From Coprinus comatus (lineage: Eukaryota; Basidiomycota; Agaricomycetes; Agaricales; Agaricaceae): a stretch of 64,000 nucleotides of DNA. Position numbers and translations under genes: made by a program. The stretch is from contig JAWPGT010000003.1 of NCBI GenBank assembly GCA_034638255.1, positions 1,054,001 to 1,118,000 on the forward strand. The letters are read 5' to 3'. Below are positions 22,463 through 35,576 of this stretch, piece after piece; the first letter of the stretch is position 1, and the number at the start of each line of letters is the position of its first letter. The notes beneath the pieces are model-generated. The model saw nothing but the letters and a program-made list of their open reading frames with translations, did not search any database and had not been told where the DNA came from.

Positions 22463-25400
22463 GTAGGATCATTTATGTGGATACGCAAAAGTAAGCATGA
22501 GGCATGCCATTTTCCATTTGTACAATTACTAACAAAGAATCCGTACTACACACTATTCCAGTAGTACTCTATAGAAAAAGAAAAAGGGAAAGGGAAAGCA
22601 ATGGAACTTTAATGAGGTATCATACCAAAATTCACCAAGTTTGGAACCCGGCGTTTTAGATAGATATCATTGATCTTCGAAATGTCCTTGGCAGTCGTAC
22701 AACCGGTTGGTATTCAAATAATCTTAGTATGATCGAAGTTGGTTTTGGTGATCTACAAGTTCTACTATATACTAATTAGTACTACTACTGTATTACACTG
22801 GTGACTGTACCAGCATTATCTTCCAGCCTCCAGGTCCTTACTAAACACTTCCGCAATTTCGTTCCGATAAGTATTTATGACTCTGATAACCAAATGATAC
22901 CTTGACCGTTCCTGTACCTTGTTTATGGGTTAGTGCATCCTAGTGCTTGGTTGGACTCGAGTGTCGAGTGCGGCACACTGTAGTAAGGGCACATAGTAGG
23001 AATGACTCAGACCATCATGCATCATCTCTCACAAGTGACGTTCTCATATCTTGGACCTATCTTCAACGTTTAAGGTCCTCGAAGGACACCAAGGGCCCTC
23101 GTTAACCCAAATGAAGGTATCTCGGTAAATCCTCTTTTTATCGGAATTCCGAATTCGTCAACTTTGGATTAGATTGTCTAATTGTCAAGGTTATAGCACT
23201 GAAAATCAAGTGCTCGTGGTCCCTTGCTAGTAGGCCCCAGTGAGGCTACTAATCTCTTTATTTGTCACCGAGAGGAATTTGACCGGTGCCAATCATTGGT
23301 GCCCTTAATCACCATGATTGGCTGGCAAATGCAAAGATTTTGGAAGATATGGGTATGGGATTGAACGAACCAGTTCATTCCAGTTCCGAGAGCAGTTGTG
23401 ATTTTGTCAGAATTGTACAGCCTGAGGGTAGCGGGGAGTCAACACAGTGGAAAAGTTTAGATTGCTCGGACAGTAGTGGATACAGAGAGCACTACTAATG
23501 TCATGTCAGTTTGTAAGTAAGTACCATAGAACTCAGAGACATGACATTTAAATTTAAATCGCTTGATAGTATTGCTTAGCCGGCATTGCTTCGAAGTTTG
23601 AAAATCAAAACCATTGGGGGAAAGTTAACAACTAACTCCCTGTGGGGATCGGTAAGAAAGTTGCTCGCAATTACTAGTAAAATGAGGGGTAGGTTGGGGT
23701 AAGAAGCACAGTCCTTTCAAATCTTCGATACTCCTTAAAAGAGCAACTATGCTATAGAGCAGTAGAGATAGAAGTTTGATCGGTTGATCAAAGTCCATGT
23801 TATGCGACTGACTGGGCTGACTGGCACATATTCGCACATCAAATGCCATCTTTTTGACATAACCAATGAATTTTCTCACAGTATTCTTTTGAAAGAGAGA
23901 TTTACATCGTAGGTCGAGAGGATCGAAGAGAGGCATATTAGTTATCATTTTCTATCCAAACTACTAGTAATAAATCACTATAAATCAAACTCATAACTAT
24001 AATCGCTAATCCTCGGATGGCCGAGGTCGGTGCAGGCGCATAGTAATAATTGGCACAAGCACAAAACAATCACACATGTGTAGTATAACTAGCCGTGGGT
24101 TTAATATTGAAGGTTTACAACGGCGAATCAGTCAAACCAACTGAGTGCCGACACATGCACCGGACGTTTCCAAGGAACAGATAGAATCCGAAGAGTTGAT
24201 CACAGGCCTTGCCTTAATGCTGCCGATAAATATCCTGTGGCATCTGTGGGTCCGTGTTTGTGACAGTTTAGCAGCTTTCGGGGGGTCAATGATGTACCGA
24301 AAGTAATTTAATTGAACTACAAATTCATGTGTTGTTGGCGTAGTGGGAACGAAGGATGACAACGAAGCGGGCAATCAAAGTATCCATGAGAGTTCTGTAT
24401 GGTTTGTTCGGATTCAAACTGGATTCAATGCAACCGCTTATCAATTCTCGGGGAGTCTCATTACCAACCATGGCCGAGGTCTAGGATCAGAGGGCAAGCT
24501 TGTGAACTTATTATTCGCACGGAAGAAAAGTGTGGAAAGGGCCCGTGCAACCGCATTGAAGTGGATCACTTTTATAATGAAGATATATTAAGTACTTACT
24601 TTAGACATTTTGTGTTTCACTGACATTTTTCTAATGGAAAGGAGGATTGTGTGGACTGGTTTTCGGAAATATGGCAACTTGAGCCGTCCGGTTCTTCCAT
24701 TAGCCGGTGAAACGGAATGCCATGTCATGCCGCCGGATGTTGTTGTGTCTATCACGTATCATTTGCGCCGGTAATAATGCCTCTTCTCTTTGTGTCAAAA
24801 AGCTTTTGAATAAAACCCTGTTGTTCATCGTGGGTTTTTCGTCCTTCCCTGACTGCTAGTGTGGATATGGGTATGTTTTCCCGGTGAAACTCACATTTAC
24901 TTGTTTTGTAGTACCGGAATCTCAGAACTGAACAGCAACGTGGCCGGAAATAACAAATCGACATGCGGTGATAGATATGCGAAAAGGAAATCTGTTGCGC
25001 ACGACGTAATAAAGACGAAGATGCGGGAATAATCGGAATGCAACAAAGCTCATAAAATGTCATTCGTGATTCTGAATCAACCTACGACTTGGAATAGAAG
25101 ACTCCAGAGAGTAAATGTTCTGCAATTGTAGTAGTTGGTGTCCATTTTGGGTGGATTATTGACATGGATTATCAGTGATCAGTGGGACTAGTAGCGGATC
25201 ATTGAGGCGTATGCTAAAAATAGAGTGATTTTGTGTGATGATTTTTGCCCCTTTTAATGCATCGATGACAGTAAAAGGAGTCTCGTAGTTTATCCGGATA
25301 CTTTCCGTTTGTAGCCTGACAAGCAGAGGCAAGTGTGCAGCAGGATATGTTGCACAGATCTGGTCTAGGTAGAATAGCTCGGAGCAGATAGTGAAGGAAT

Positions 25401-25594
25401 GTGCCAGAGATGAGCCAGTCCGAGTTGGAATGAGGATGAGCCGGGTAGCACGGAACCGGGACGGACAACAAGAGCAAACATAGATCTTGAGATCTTACGC
25501 AAGTGGTCTCTTTAGGATTTGGACATGGTTCATCTGGTTTATTGTTGTTCTCTCTTTTTCTACTCTTTCAATCTCTCACCTTCTCGTAGATGTC
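22463..25594. other. 3.1-kb gene-poor stretch
   Basis: Scattered short ORFs (such as 23286-23498 and 24343-24591 plus) match nothing I recognise and do not splice into a longer frame. A hairpin with arms 23288-23301 and 23310-23322 (GCCAATCATTGGTG / CACCATGATTGGC, one mismatch) is present. The last few hundred bases serve as promoter of the arrestin gene. Confidence 0.5.
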
Positions 25595-27810
25595 ATGAGT
25601 CCCCTCACCCCTTCCAGACGCGAAACCCAACCCCATATAGTAGAGCTGGACCATGAACCTATCCCATTTTTGCCTCACATCTCTTCCTCTTCCCAAGTTG
25701 CCGACAACGACATGGGCAACTCCAGAGAACGTTCGCATCTAGAGATCATCGTCGACTCGCAGCATCTTACTCTCAAGGGCACCGGCGTCGACGTCGAACC
25801 AACTCAATTGTCAGGACATGTCATGCTCTACCTACACGAAGACACTACTTTCAAAGAACTTACTCTACAGTTCAGAGGAAAGGCAAAAATACCTATACCA
25901 TCTTCAGAAACGTTCGTGGTCATGTCTTGATGGTCCTCACCACACTCACAATCTATTACAGTCTAATCACCAGCAGCGCATCATCGATGACATATGTGGT
26001 GTGCAGTCATGACTGGTCTTTCCTCGAAGGCGATAAGAAACATAATCGGACAGTGAAAGCGGGTCGCCATTTCTTCCCTTACCATTTGTCTATCGGCGGT
26101 TCGCTTCCGTCCAGTATCCTCACAACTGTTCTTGGTGGTGCCTCAGTGACATACAAACTTCGAGCCCTCGCTGTCCGTTCCGGGCTTAGTCACAATCTCC
26201 ATTCCATTCTTCCTATTTACCTCAGTCGCACCTTCGGTCGTGAAGCACTTGAATACCAGCAAACCCTCGAGATCGAAAACACATGGCCGGACAAACTCAT
26301 GTATTCAATCGTGCTTCCACACAAGGCTTGGGCTATCGGTGATAATCTTACAGCAGTCCTAAAATTCTCTCCAATTGCCAAAGGTACTCGTGTGAGCCGT
26401 ATTAAAACTTCCATACACGAAACTACCAAGGTTTATGCACGAAGTGGAGCACAAGAGAAATCTCAGGTTGTGGCTTCCGCTTGGCACGAAATTGTCAACG
26501 GCAGGGCGGTACGAGTGGAGGATAATCGACATACATCATCGACGCCTACCTGTCCTAGCGATACAATAGCGGGGCCGAGTACCCTTGCAACGTCATTTCA
26601 AGATGGAGCACATTCTGGATCTTCATCCACCCGATCATCTTCTCCTGTGTCATTTTCTAATAACTCTGCATCCACGAGTACAGCTTCAACACAGCCGCAG
26701 GAACCTGAGAGCAATGAAGAAAGTAGTGATACTGTAACATTCATCACACTCCCCATCCCTCCTAGTCACGTTCTTCCGTCCCATTCCATTGAACCGATTA
26801 TAGTCAGCCATCGTGTACGATGGAATATTTTTATCCACAATCCTGATGGACATACTTCGGAGCTGCGGTGCTCTTTGCCAGTATACATTCTGGATCAGAG
26901 ATACCTACAGGAATCTCGCTCATATTCGTCGACAACCCGTCGGCTTGTTCTGGGTTCCTCTGATATACCACCAGAAGAAGAAGAGGGCTCGGAACTACCC
27001 AGTTATGACGCTCATGTCCGCGACCGTGTAGCAAACATGTTCCTTCCCGAAGCAGCGACAGTTCGCGTCAACAATCCCTGGGTTAATCATCTTCCCACCA
27101 CTGTCCATGATGCAGATCATGATACTGTTGGCTTGCAGCTTTTATCAGGGAGTTCAACACCTGCTGAACCACATACCCTATCGCAACTACCTACTACTAT
27201 CGGACCGGACGGCTTTGCTGCACTCAATTTGCTCAACTGTGAGATCCTACATTCTTTATCTGAGGTACCTCGACCGGAAATTCTTGTTTCTGAATCTCGC
27301 ACTCCATCTGAATCTGGCTTCCCTCAAGCGCCAATTCAAACACCACTCCGCAGCCGAAGCGAATCCAATAGTCGATCATCCAGTCCCGATGGACATCATC
27401 AACACACTCATGATATACATCATCATCATGGCCATGGCCGTAACTTCCAAAACATCTTTCGTGCAACAATAAAACCATTCACAGCATTCACTCATCATAA
27501 TCATGATCAACACGGGAGAAGGAATCTACATCATGATCGTGATGATCATCCTCATCCTCTCACTCCAAGAAGTCATATGTCTCATTCACACTCTGAACCT
27601 ACAACTACGAATTGTTCAAGTACAAATCTTGCGGTTTCACCAACCCCTGATCATCATTTGGATGGTGTGCAAATGTTACATCGATTATTTTCGGAGGTGC
27701 CGGATTATTCGATTGCTTCTAGAGGTTTTATTGGAGGTGTTCCACCTTTGGAGAGTATGAGAGGGTTACCTTCGTATGATGAAGTTGAAAGGTCAGATCA
27801 TAATCATTAG
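25595..27810 (+). CDS. Arrestin-related trafficking adaptor (alpha-arrestin)
   Basis: Exons 25595-25911 and 25962-27810, 721 residues. The arrestin N-like part (LEIIVDSQHLTLKGTG, LSGHVMLYLHEDTTFKELTL) and arrestin C-like part (LPHKAWAIGDNLTAVLKFSP, IHETTKVYAR) are visible, and the block SHDWSFLEGDKKHNRTVKAG is typical of basidiomycete alpha-arrestins. These proteins recruit the ubiquitin ligase Rsp5 to plasma-membrane transporters for endocytosis. Rsp5-binding PY-like motifs here are LPSY near residue 450 and LPSYDEV at 708-714; no canonical PPxY was seen. A His-rich stretch lies near 600-650. The 50-nt intron has a GTTCGT donor; acceptor TTACAG at 25961 was used, and CACCAG ten bases on is an in-frame alternative. 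The start was placed at 25595 because the upstream in-frame extension from 25487 looks like leader sequence. Confidence 0.85.
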
Positions 27811-30034
27811 TTGGGTTGAGGAGAGTTAGGTTTGTGTTGTTATTGAAGACTATGGTAGGATGTTTTGGGTTTTGGGTGCGATACATTAGAGTTGTCTGGG
27901 AGAAGGTTTTTTGTTCTTTTCTTTTTTTCACTATTTTGGGTTTCTCATACATTTACATGAACTTTTTTTTCTCCTTTTAATCTTTTTTATAACTGGTTAT
28001 TTTCAAGTTGGACGTTTTTTTTTTGGCAAATGTGTACTACCAAGTGACCGATTAGATTTCTTAATGATACACACCTTAAACAAGAAAGTTGTTAATCCCA
28101 AAACAAAACCTCCATCCCAACTCAAGCTCAAGTTCGAAATTATTCCGAATTCGGACACATTTGGTGTCGTCAGCCAAGCAAAAAAAAAAATCAAAAAAGG
28201 AAGATAACCAAGGTCGAGAACAATACTTATATAAATGGAGATTCGGAGTTAACACGAATTCCTGACCATCCATCATGGTTCTTCGAGATCTATTTTTGTA
28301 TCAATTGAAAACTTTTCCGAGGACTGAGAGGTGAAAATCGGAATGGCAGTGCTACATCAAGATGTCCGTGCACATAATTTTCTGCCAACACTCATACAAT
28401 AAGTACGGTAGCTCTAAAACCGACTCAAGCTACGGTCCGGGTGTTTTATAAGGTAAGAACTAATTTATACTTCGGAACGTATATGTGGTATAGGTTTGAG
28501 CTAGACCTTCGTTCTAGACTTTATAAAAAAGATATACTTAGAGAAGCTTAGAGATAAAGATATATTTGATAAGATTTGTGTGTATGTGTGTGTTGTGTTC
28601 GAGAGTCGCGGCTTTGTCTAGTCATGTTTACATAGAAGCCCTGAAATTGAAAACTGAGCTCGGGAGATTCAGAAGATTTTCCGATATCTGACTATCGGAA
28701 GATCTGACATGTATTCGCCTTCGCAGTCTGCAAGGATACTTTTATAATGCTGGTTTTCACCTACATCATATGTGTAGACAATCTGTTGCGGCTCACATAG
28801 TTAACATCACGTTCACACTAGCCTGAGTCAAAGGCGAGTAAAGTTTTTGTAACACGACTACCTGTCAGATAATAGGATCCGATGATAGAAGCAGTGAATG
28901 TAGAATTTAGAAGTGAGCTCGGTCTAGTAATTCGCTTTGATTAAGGGAGTCTCTTTTTTTGTTGACAGTTGTTCCGAAAGTCGGGAGTCGGGGCGACAAT
29001 ACTCTATTGAACTGCGGAAACTTTGTTTTTTCCCCTAAGTAATAAACTGTGAGCTAGAGTCACAAAAGAAACGTTGGACTAATATTCTCCTCATGATTTG
29101 CTCTCAGAGTAACGAATAGTATGGTGATAAGCTCTTACAACGCACTCTATGGCGTGTACTAGCCGGCGGTAGTACGGTGATCTAACAATGCCGCGGCCAG
29201 GTCGCGGCCGATCTGTATGTATTTTGGTATGGCCTAGTCCTCTTGGCTTGAATGTTTGACCCCTCTTATACGGCGGGCAAGTACGTGAACCTTCCAAACT
29301 TATCATCTCGCAATCATTAACCGAGTATATGGGTTATCTAGTACAGTCTAGTGCAGTCGTATTGTGAGTACACAAGTTGAAGAGTACTTCACCGTTCAAA
29401 GGGCGCCAACATGATTCATTTGTGCTATTCTTAGCCTTGACGTACAGGAATAATGAAATAAAGGATTGAATTGAAATATTGAAGTTATTTTTAAAAGGGC
29501 GAATTCATAACTCACTATTTGACAGTCCAGGACGCTCAATATCGAATACTAGCTTCGCATCTTGAATCCTGAAGTTTAAGCATTACCCAGAACATCTAGA
29601 ATTCTTATTAGCCGCCCAACTGTCCCCACAATCTGCCTCCCGCTCTTCACGTAGGATCACATGACGTGCTTTATAACGTGGTATTTGTCATGTCTGAAAA
29701 TACCTCCAACTGTATTGGGGACTGTTTTAGAGTGATCATGGGTCGTAAGTTTCAGATCCGGACGTCAATGATCTACGGAAGAAGCGTAACGGAACTGCAA
29801 AGGTCATTCTCGGAGTGTACGACGAAATTCTGGGCTACAGGAGTCAGTTTGACTATATTCACAATGTGTTTCCCCGCATGGAAAAGCGTGACCGTAAGCG
29901 GTTTGGATAACGGTGAAATATGATTGGCTGATTTTGTTCGAAAAAGGACTTAGCAGCGTGATGGATTTCATTTTTCCGAGGGTATATCTGCAGACTCTTG
30001 ACGCTCGTACCTTTTTCTTTCCACTACCACCACC
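27811..30034. other. 2.2-kb intergenic stretch, arrestin 3' side to CCP1 promoter
   Basis: No gene is supported. T-rich tracts at 27905-28025 follow the arrestin gene. Short ORFs at 29091-29306 (minus) and 29666-29923 (plus) lack any resemblance. The CCP1 promoter should lie in the last 400 nt. Confidence 0.5.
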
Positions 30035-31584
30035 ATGTCATTCTCCGCCCTCTTCCGTCGCGCCCAGCCCCTTCGCAAGGCTCCCTCTGCTCTCTCCCAA
30101 CGGGCGACCAGGACTCAAAATAACTTCCGTCGCTTCTCTACAGCACCTCCCCCTCCCAAGTCCAATGCTGCTATCTATGCTGGCATTGGCGCTGTTACCG
30201 TCGGCGCTGCCGTCTACTTTTTCACTGACTTGGGCAGGGAGACCAACACTGCATTGAAGTCTGGTGCTCAGGCCGCCAAGGTCAAGGCCAACTTCGTCCC
30301 TACCAAGGAGGACTACCAAAAGGTTAGTCGCTGTACACAATACTTGTGCCTTGTAGTAGATGTCTTATCGCTTCATTGTTAGGTCTACAACAAGATTGCT
30401 GAACTGGTCGAGGATGCCGGTGACTATGATGGTGGGCAAAGGGTTTTTATTTTTAAACACACTTCTAACATACGCTCTAGATGGGTCGTTTGGACCCGTT
30501 CTCCTCCGTCTTGCCTGGCACTCGTCCGGTACATATGATAAGGAAACCAACACTGGCGGCAGGTATGTGTCACATTAATCATCCCTGATCCCGTTAAATT
30601 CGAATTCGAATTCACATGTTAATCCAGCAACTACGCTACCATGCGTTTTGAGCCCGAGTCTCTTCACGGTGCCAATGCTGGTTTGAACGTTGCCCGTAGC
30701 CTCATGGAGAAGGTCAAGGAAGAGTTTCCATGGATTAGCTATGGTGACTTGTGGACTTTGGCCGGTGTCGCTGCCATCCAGGTTCGTATCTTTTCATGTG
30801 CTACCCTGACGTCATTGACTGATAGGCCCTCAGGAAATGGCTGGCCCTAAAATTCCCTGGCGTCCTGGCCGAATCGACGGCTTCGCTGCACAAGCTACAC
30901 CCGACGGTCGTCTCCCAGACGCTACCCAGGGTGGTGATCATCTAAGGAACATTTTCTACCGCATGGGGTATGTCCTTCATAGCAAACCTTATGAGCAGTT
31001 TCTAAGCTTAAACTAGTTTCAATGACCAAGAAATTGTTGCACTCTCCGGTGCCCATGCTCTTGGACGCTGCCATCGCGACCGGTTCGTCCATCTTTATGT
31101 TCAATTACTGCAGGTCAACTTATCCTTGATTGTAGCTCTGGCTTTGAAGGTCCCTGGACTTTCTCGCCTACCACCGTAACTAATGACTATTACAAACTCC
31201 TCTTCAGCGAGAAGTGGGTCTGGAAGAGGTGGGATGGCCCCAAGCAGCTCGAGGATAAGAAGACTAAGTCCTTGATGATGTTGCCGTATGTCTTGCGTTT
31301 GACTACCCATTCGTTCATTACTGACCTGTCCTTAGTACCGATTACGTCCTTACTACTGACAAGAGCTTCAAGAAGTGGACCAAGGCTTACGCTGAGGACC
31401 AAGATCTATGGTTCAAGGAGTAAGTGCAATGCTCGACATAATGACACCCTTACTGATACTAATTTACCCCATCTTAAGCTTCGCACACGCTGTCTCCACT
31501 CTTTTCGAACTTGGTGTCCCCACCCAACAATTCGTTTCTTCAGAGCCTTGGATTATGAAGAACATTGACGAGCAGAAGGACTAG
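30035..31584 (+). CDS. CCP1: Cytochrome c peroxidase, mitochondrial
   Basis: Exons: 30035-30322, 30383-30431, 30481-30562, 30628-30781, 30834-30967, 31017-31082, 31136-31285, 31336-31419 and 31479-31584; 370 residues. The haem enzyme reduces hydrogen peroxide with electrons from cytochrome c in the mitochondrial intermembrane space. The N-terminus is a bipartite presequence: an Arg/Ser-rich targeting part ([18 protein letters not shown]) and then a hydrophobic sorting segment ([20 protein letters not shown]). Active-site blocks are [13 protein letters not shown] (distal Arg, Trp and His) and [13 protein letters not shown] (proximal His); the segment with the radical Trp follows at [18 protein letters not shown]. 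All introns are 49-65 nt. The isolated upstream intergenic region holds its promoter. Confidence 0.96.
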
Positions 31585-31811
31585 GTGGTACATAGACCTC
31601 TGGCATATACTCTTTTAGATCTGTGCTTGTGCTTTTCTCTGTGGCGTAGTTTATTATATATAATCCATTTGTTTTCTTCTCAACAAATAGTGTTCATTTC
31701 AAGAATAATGGATGTCGAACGTTTGTTATCCCTATCGGAAAAGCTGTACTCCATTTAATAAACGTGTAGCAATTCGAATTTCAGTAGTAGTGTGACATCA
31801 ATCCACATATC

Positions 31812-31889
31812 ACATCGGTGGTGAAACGGTATCATGCTTGCCTTCCATTCTGGTTAGCAAGCGGCACGGGTTCGACTCCCGTCCGATGT
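31812..31889 (+). tRNA. tRNA-Gly(TCC) with an 8-nt intron
   Basis: Same cloverleaf as the copy at 668-737 (acceptor ACATCGG/CCGATGT, T-arm ACGGG-TTCGACT-CCCGT), but the anticodon loop reads CTTCCA, then 8 extra bases (31848-31855, TTCTGGTT), then A before stem GCAAG. The insert sits after position 37, the canonical place for nuclear tRNA introns. The mature sequence is identical in the two genes. A TTTT run follows within 10 nt. It lies 227 nt after CCP1. Confidence 0.93.
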
Positions 31890-32145
31890 ATATGTTTTAC
31901 ATTAACATGAGTTTCTTTTATTTTGTCATTTATATGTGCTCTTGTAAATATTGTTTTTCTATAGAATCCATCTCTACCAGTGTAATACCTATTCAAGAGA
32001 ATAAACTAAGGGGTTCTACAGAGTCAGTTACAAGGGTTTTATATGAGTGATCATGATAGAGCCTGAATGAAGGGAAAAGTTACTCAGACTTGTTACTTTA
32101 AGATAAGCCTAATAACTATTGAACACACCAAAGGTATAGAAAAAA

Positions 32146-32560
32146 TTAAAACAATATTCCATCAACCTCACCCCCTGGTGTGCAATGGCAGATGAAATTC
32201 AAGATCATCGGGGTTTGGGTAGTAGTAGTGCTTCGATTCGCCTCCGGGCTTGTCTGTGATGCATTATTTGTTGTAGAATTTCCAGCCGATGGTGGCGCAC
32301 TGGTGCTGGTTGAAGTAGTCTGAGAAGTGGCTGGGGTAGTACTGGGAATGACTGGGGTACTAGAAGTTGTACCGAGCCCAGTTTGAGGCTGGGTAGTAGT
32401 AGTAGAGGTTTTAGCTGCAACTGGCATGTCGTTGGAATTGATAATGCTCACTAGTACTGCTGCCCAATATATATATATATATACATTTCTGGTCCCTGTG
32501 CCCATATCCTCCACAAATCATCGTACGTAACAGAGCTGTACTATAGCCTTGCACATTCAT
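32146..32560 (-). CDS. Small Ser/Thr-rich protein, function unknown (tentative)
   Basis: Exons 32560-32527 and 32459-32146 on the minus strand, 115 residues. The frame is kept by a 67-nt intron (GTACGA donor, GGGCAG acceptor) that contains an (AT)n microsatellite. The N-terminus MNVQGYSTALLPVLVSII is hydrophobic and could be a weak signal peptide. Residues about 27-92 are dominated by Ser, Thr and Pro, mucin-like and probably O-glycosylated if secreted. The tail holds a Cys pair (FICHCTPGGE). I recognise no family. Coding-like codon use continues upstream of the ATG (QEDNSFPVIAFSSSR), so a longer N-terminus from further exons is possible. Confidence 0.35.
32467..32483. repeat. (AT)n microsatellite
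   Basis: A short AT dinucleotide run inside the proposed intron of the Ser/Thr-rich gene. Confidence 0.8.
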
Positions 32561-35090
32561 CCTGCTACTGGAGAACGCGATGACCGGAAATGAATTGTCC
32601 TCCTGATATATCTGAATATCAACATGACTTAACAAAACCGAATACCGGTGGAAGGGTCGCTGAAACTACTTACTTCAAGTTGAACGTGTTGTGATGATTG
32701 TTTCTTTGATTTGCCAGTCTTCCTTTGAGTATGAAAGAGATCAAGTTGAAAGTGAGAAAAAACTAGTTTTCCGAGAAAACAATAAATTGCGATTGTTATG
32801 CTATTATCGGATTTGGAAAAGAGATATAAAAAAACTATATCCGAAGTTCGAGCGATAGGCCCTTGTCAGTATCCTCCCTTCACCACATGTTTTGCTTATT
32901 GAAAATCGAGTTATATTCCTGGTACAAATGGAGTATGTTAATTGAACACTTATGATGTCATACTGATATATTAACTCGTAATACGATCATGAAGTGCGAC
33001 ATACTGGGACATGTGGTAAAGTGAGTCTCCGGATCCGAATTTATGCGGTAGTAATTATCGGGTGTAAGTCCTATCACGGATAGATTCATGACCCAGCAAC
33101 GTGTCCGATTACGGATAATATAGTAAATTGCAGAACATTTGAGACCAAGTGAAAGACTTGGACAAGGGACTCATGAGAAGGCTCACCCGTTCATGCCAAA
33201 TATACATCATACAATATACTGCGACTATCAATGTTGCGAGTAGAACTGTCAATGGTTTTTGGTCCCTAAGATGTTATGGCAAGCCTGCCAATATCAGAAA
33301 CTGATTGATATCCACAGGATTTCTGTTTGGCCAAACAAGCCGCCAGTCATGAGTTTAGTTTATTCAATCGTCCATAGTATCCTAATTTTATAGGTTTCCA
33401 TCAACCTTCAAGCTACACAGTGAATAGTGAGATAGTGTGCTTGGATTAGGACGATTACACGCTTCTATTTTTAAACAATACTTTTAAATGGTTTGCCTGA
33501 CGTCATAGCAGATTGTGTACTCCCCTTGAATGCCCTTTTTCGTCCAGCTCCCTCTCCTCTACATTTGGAATGAAGACTTTATCAGGGGGAGATATATCGC
33601 TTGTTTCGCCCAAGGAGGTGGTTCTTTGTGTACATTTAAGGGTCATATGTTCGCAGCTCCTCAGAAAAATCTTAAATCACCAAGAAATATATCAGGTGCA
33701 TAAGAGTACTGCTAGGATTGTATAGTGAGGTTGGGCACGCTGGAATAGAATTTGAGGTTTCACACTGTGGTTGACATTCGGGGGTCAGGAAGTGAGTAAA
33801 TAAACCATTCTAGGTGTAGTAAAGTACACAAGTATTCGGGTTCGTTTATCAGACCGGTCCTGTTGTCGTGGAACACGAAGAACCTTTACGAAGTCTCCCG
33901 AGTATGATATATCATGTTGGGCGTTTCTAGGGAAGCGTGTATATTAAGAAGGAGAATTTTTAATGCATTACTTATGTGCGTGATTGGTGTATTAAGCACT
34001 CCATGCATCTGTGATAACACTCAAGACTATTGGCGGTAATGGTTTGTTGGGTGGAGCTCAACAGTCTAGGTAGTACAGTGACTTATATGAGATCCTCCAA
34101 CAGGTCCTCGGAGCACTGAGACACATCTACAACTGCCATCTTCACTTTCTGATCGTGATGGTTTACATCTTTTGTGCTTTTGTACTTTGAATAACCTTGA
34201 CTTGACTACACCTGGAAGCCCTGTACGTTCACTTGGAATATGAAAATTAAGCAAAAGGGTTGATTTAAACTTTGCACATCCATGAGAAATGAGACTAATT
34301 AATATCTTCATGTTTTTCAAACGCGAGGCCGAGTAACGGCCTGTAACGGCGCCACGACCTCCCCGGACACGGCAAGATGCATAGTGTCGGTGCCCGGCGT
34401 ATCAATCGAAGGTCTGTAAGAATGTATACTAAGAATAGTAGCAACAATTCGGGAAAGAAGGGACTACTGGCGCCGATAGTAACTTGCTTATCAAGTCACA
34501 GGCAATGATATTATCACAAAACCAACACGGCTTACTGGACTGATAAAAAAAAAGTAGAGCTTAGTACAGGAATAATGTTTTTAAGAGCTCACGGGCTAGG
34601 CGATTCTCGTTTTGTACAGCATAGAATTTTAAAAAAAAAGCGTAGGCACCTCTCGAAGCGGATCTGCAATTACACTAACATGCCCAGTGGAAATGCGATT
34701 CTCTTGCGTTTTTTTATCGTTCTTCGTGACAATCTGACGGATCGAAGGAGATCTCGGGCGCCATACCCTTTCGCGCGCTTGATTGGATCATTCCGTGAAC
34801 TATTGGCCCTGATCCAGGTTAATAAGTACTTGATATTTCATGATTTGTTCTTTATGAATTCGAATTCGTATTCCAATTCTCGTTTGAAAAGATGTAGCGT
34901 GATGGTACAGTGGCCAAAGTGATGATAGAAAATACATTATAGTTTTCAGGTTTAAAGCTGAATATACTTTATTTCTGCGCCACGAAGCTAAAATTTGAAC
35001 TTGTTCATATGACATAAAACCCAAAACTTTGTACAACACGGTTGGATATAATACAGCAATAGAACAGCTCTATACACTATTCAACACTCT
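32561..35090. other. 2.5-kb gene-poor stretch
   Basis: No gene is supported. ORFs at 33513-33725, 34066-34320 and 34575-34922 show no resemblance to known families and no fungal splice continuation. Confidence 0.5.
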
Positions 35091-35576
35091 TTACTCCATT
35101 TTGACATCGTCATCTTCATCAGCCTCAAGGTCAGCTTTGGATAGACCTGCTTTAGCCAGGGCCTCAGTAGAGGTGTAGTCGACGCGAACTCCGCGAGTCC
35201 GACGACCGGATACGATGACAGAGGGGTCAATTTCTGCTAGCGAATCCTGTGGTATTATGGTAAGATTATTGAAAGATGCAGATTGCGACGCGTTATTTCG
35301 CATCGACTTTTAAAGAAACGCGTTGACTGACCTCTACGTCTTCATCTTCATCTTCCTCATCCTCCTCCTCCTCATCCTCCTCTTCTTCTTCCTCTTCCTC
35401 CCCTTCAACATTCATAGACACATCCTCAGCAGGTGCTTTTCCCTTGCCCTTGAGGTCTGGGGTAGCGGTGTCGCTAGTCAAGGACGTGCTACACAATAAT
35501 ATCACATTAGTACCTGTTTTTTTCAGTGAAAATAGACTTACGAATCAATCTTTGGGTCTGTGACAGAGTTAGACAT
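35091..35576 (-). CDS. CHZ1: Histone H2A.Z-specific chaperone CHZ1
   Basis: Exons on the minus strand: 35576-35542, 35488-35332 and 35246-35091, 115 residues. CHZ1 carries H2A.Z-H2B dimers in the nucleus and hands them to the SWR1 complex. The family signature is the conserved CHZ motif in the last third, here AEIDPSVIVSGRRTRGVRVD followed by YTSTEAL. It is preceded by a long acidic run of Glu/Asp (about residues 37-62), as in other fungal CHZ1 proteins. Introns are 53 and 85 nt; exon 1 has only 35 nt. The size agrees with fungal members (about 110-160 residues). Confidence 0.88.

Noticed and set aside
23286..23498. 70-residue ORF thought at first to be a retrotransposon gag fragment
   Set aside because: Only a vague similarity of composition; no adjacent protease, RT or LTR could be found.
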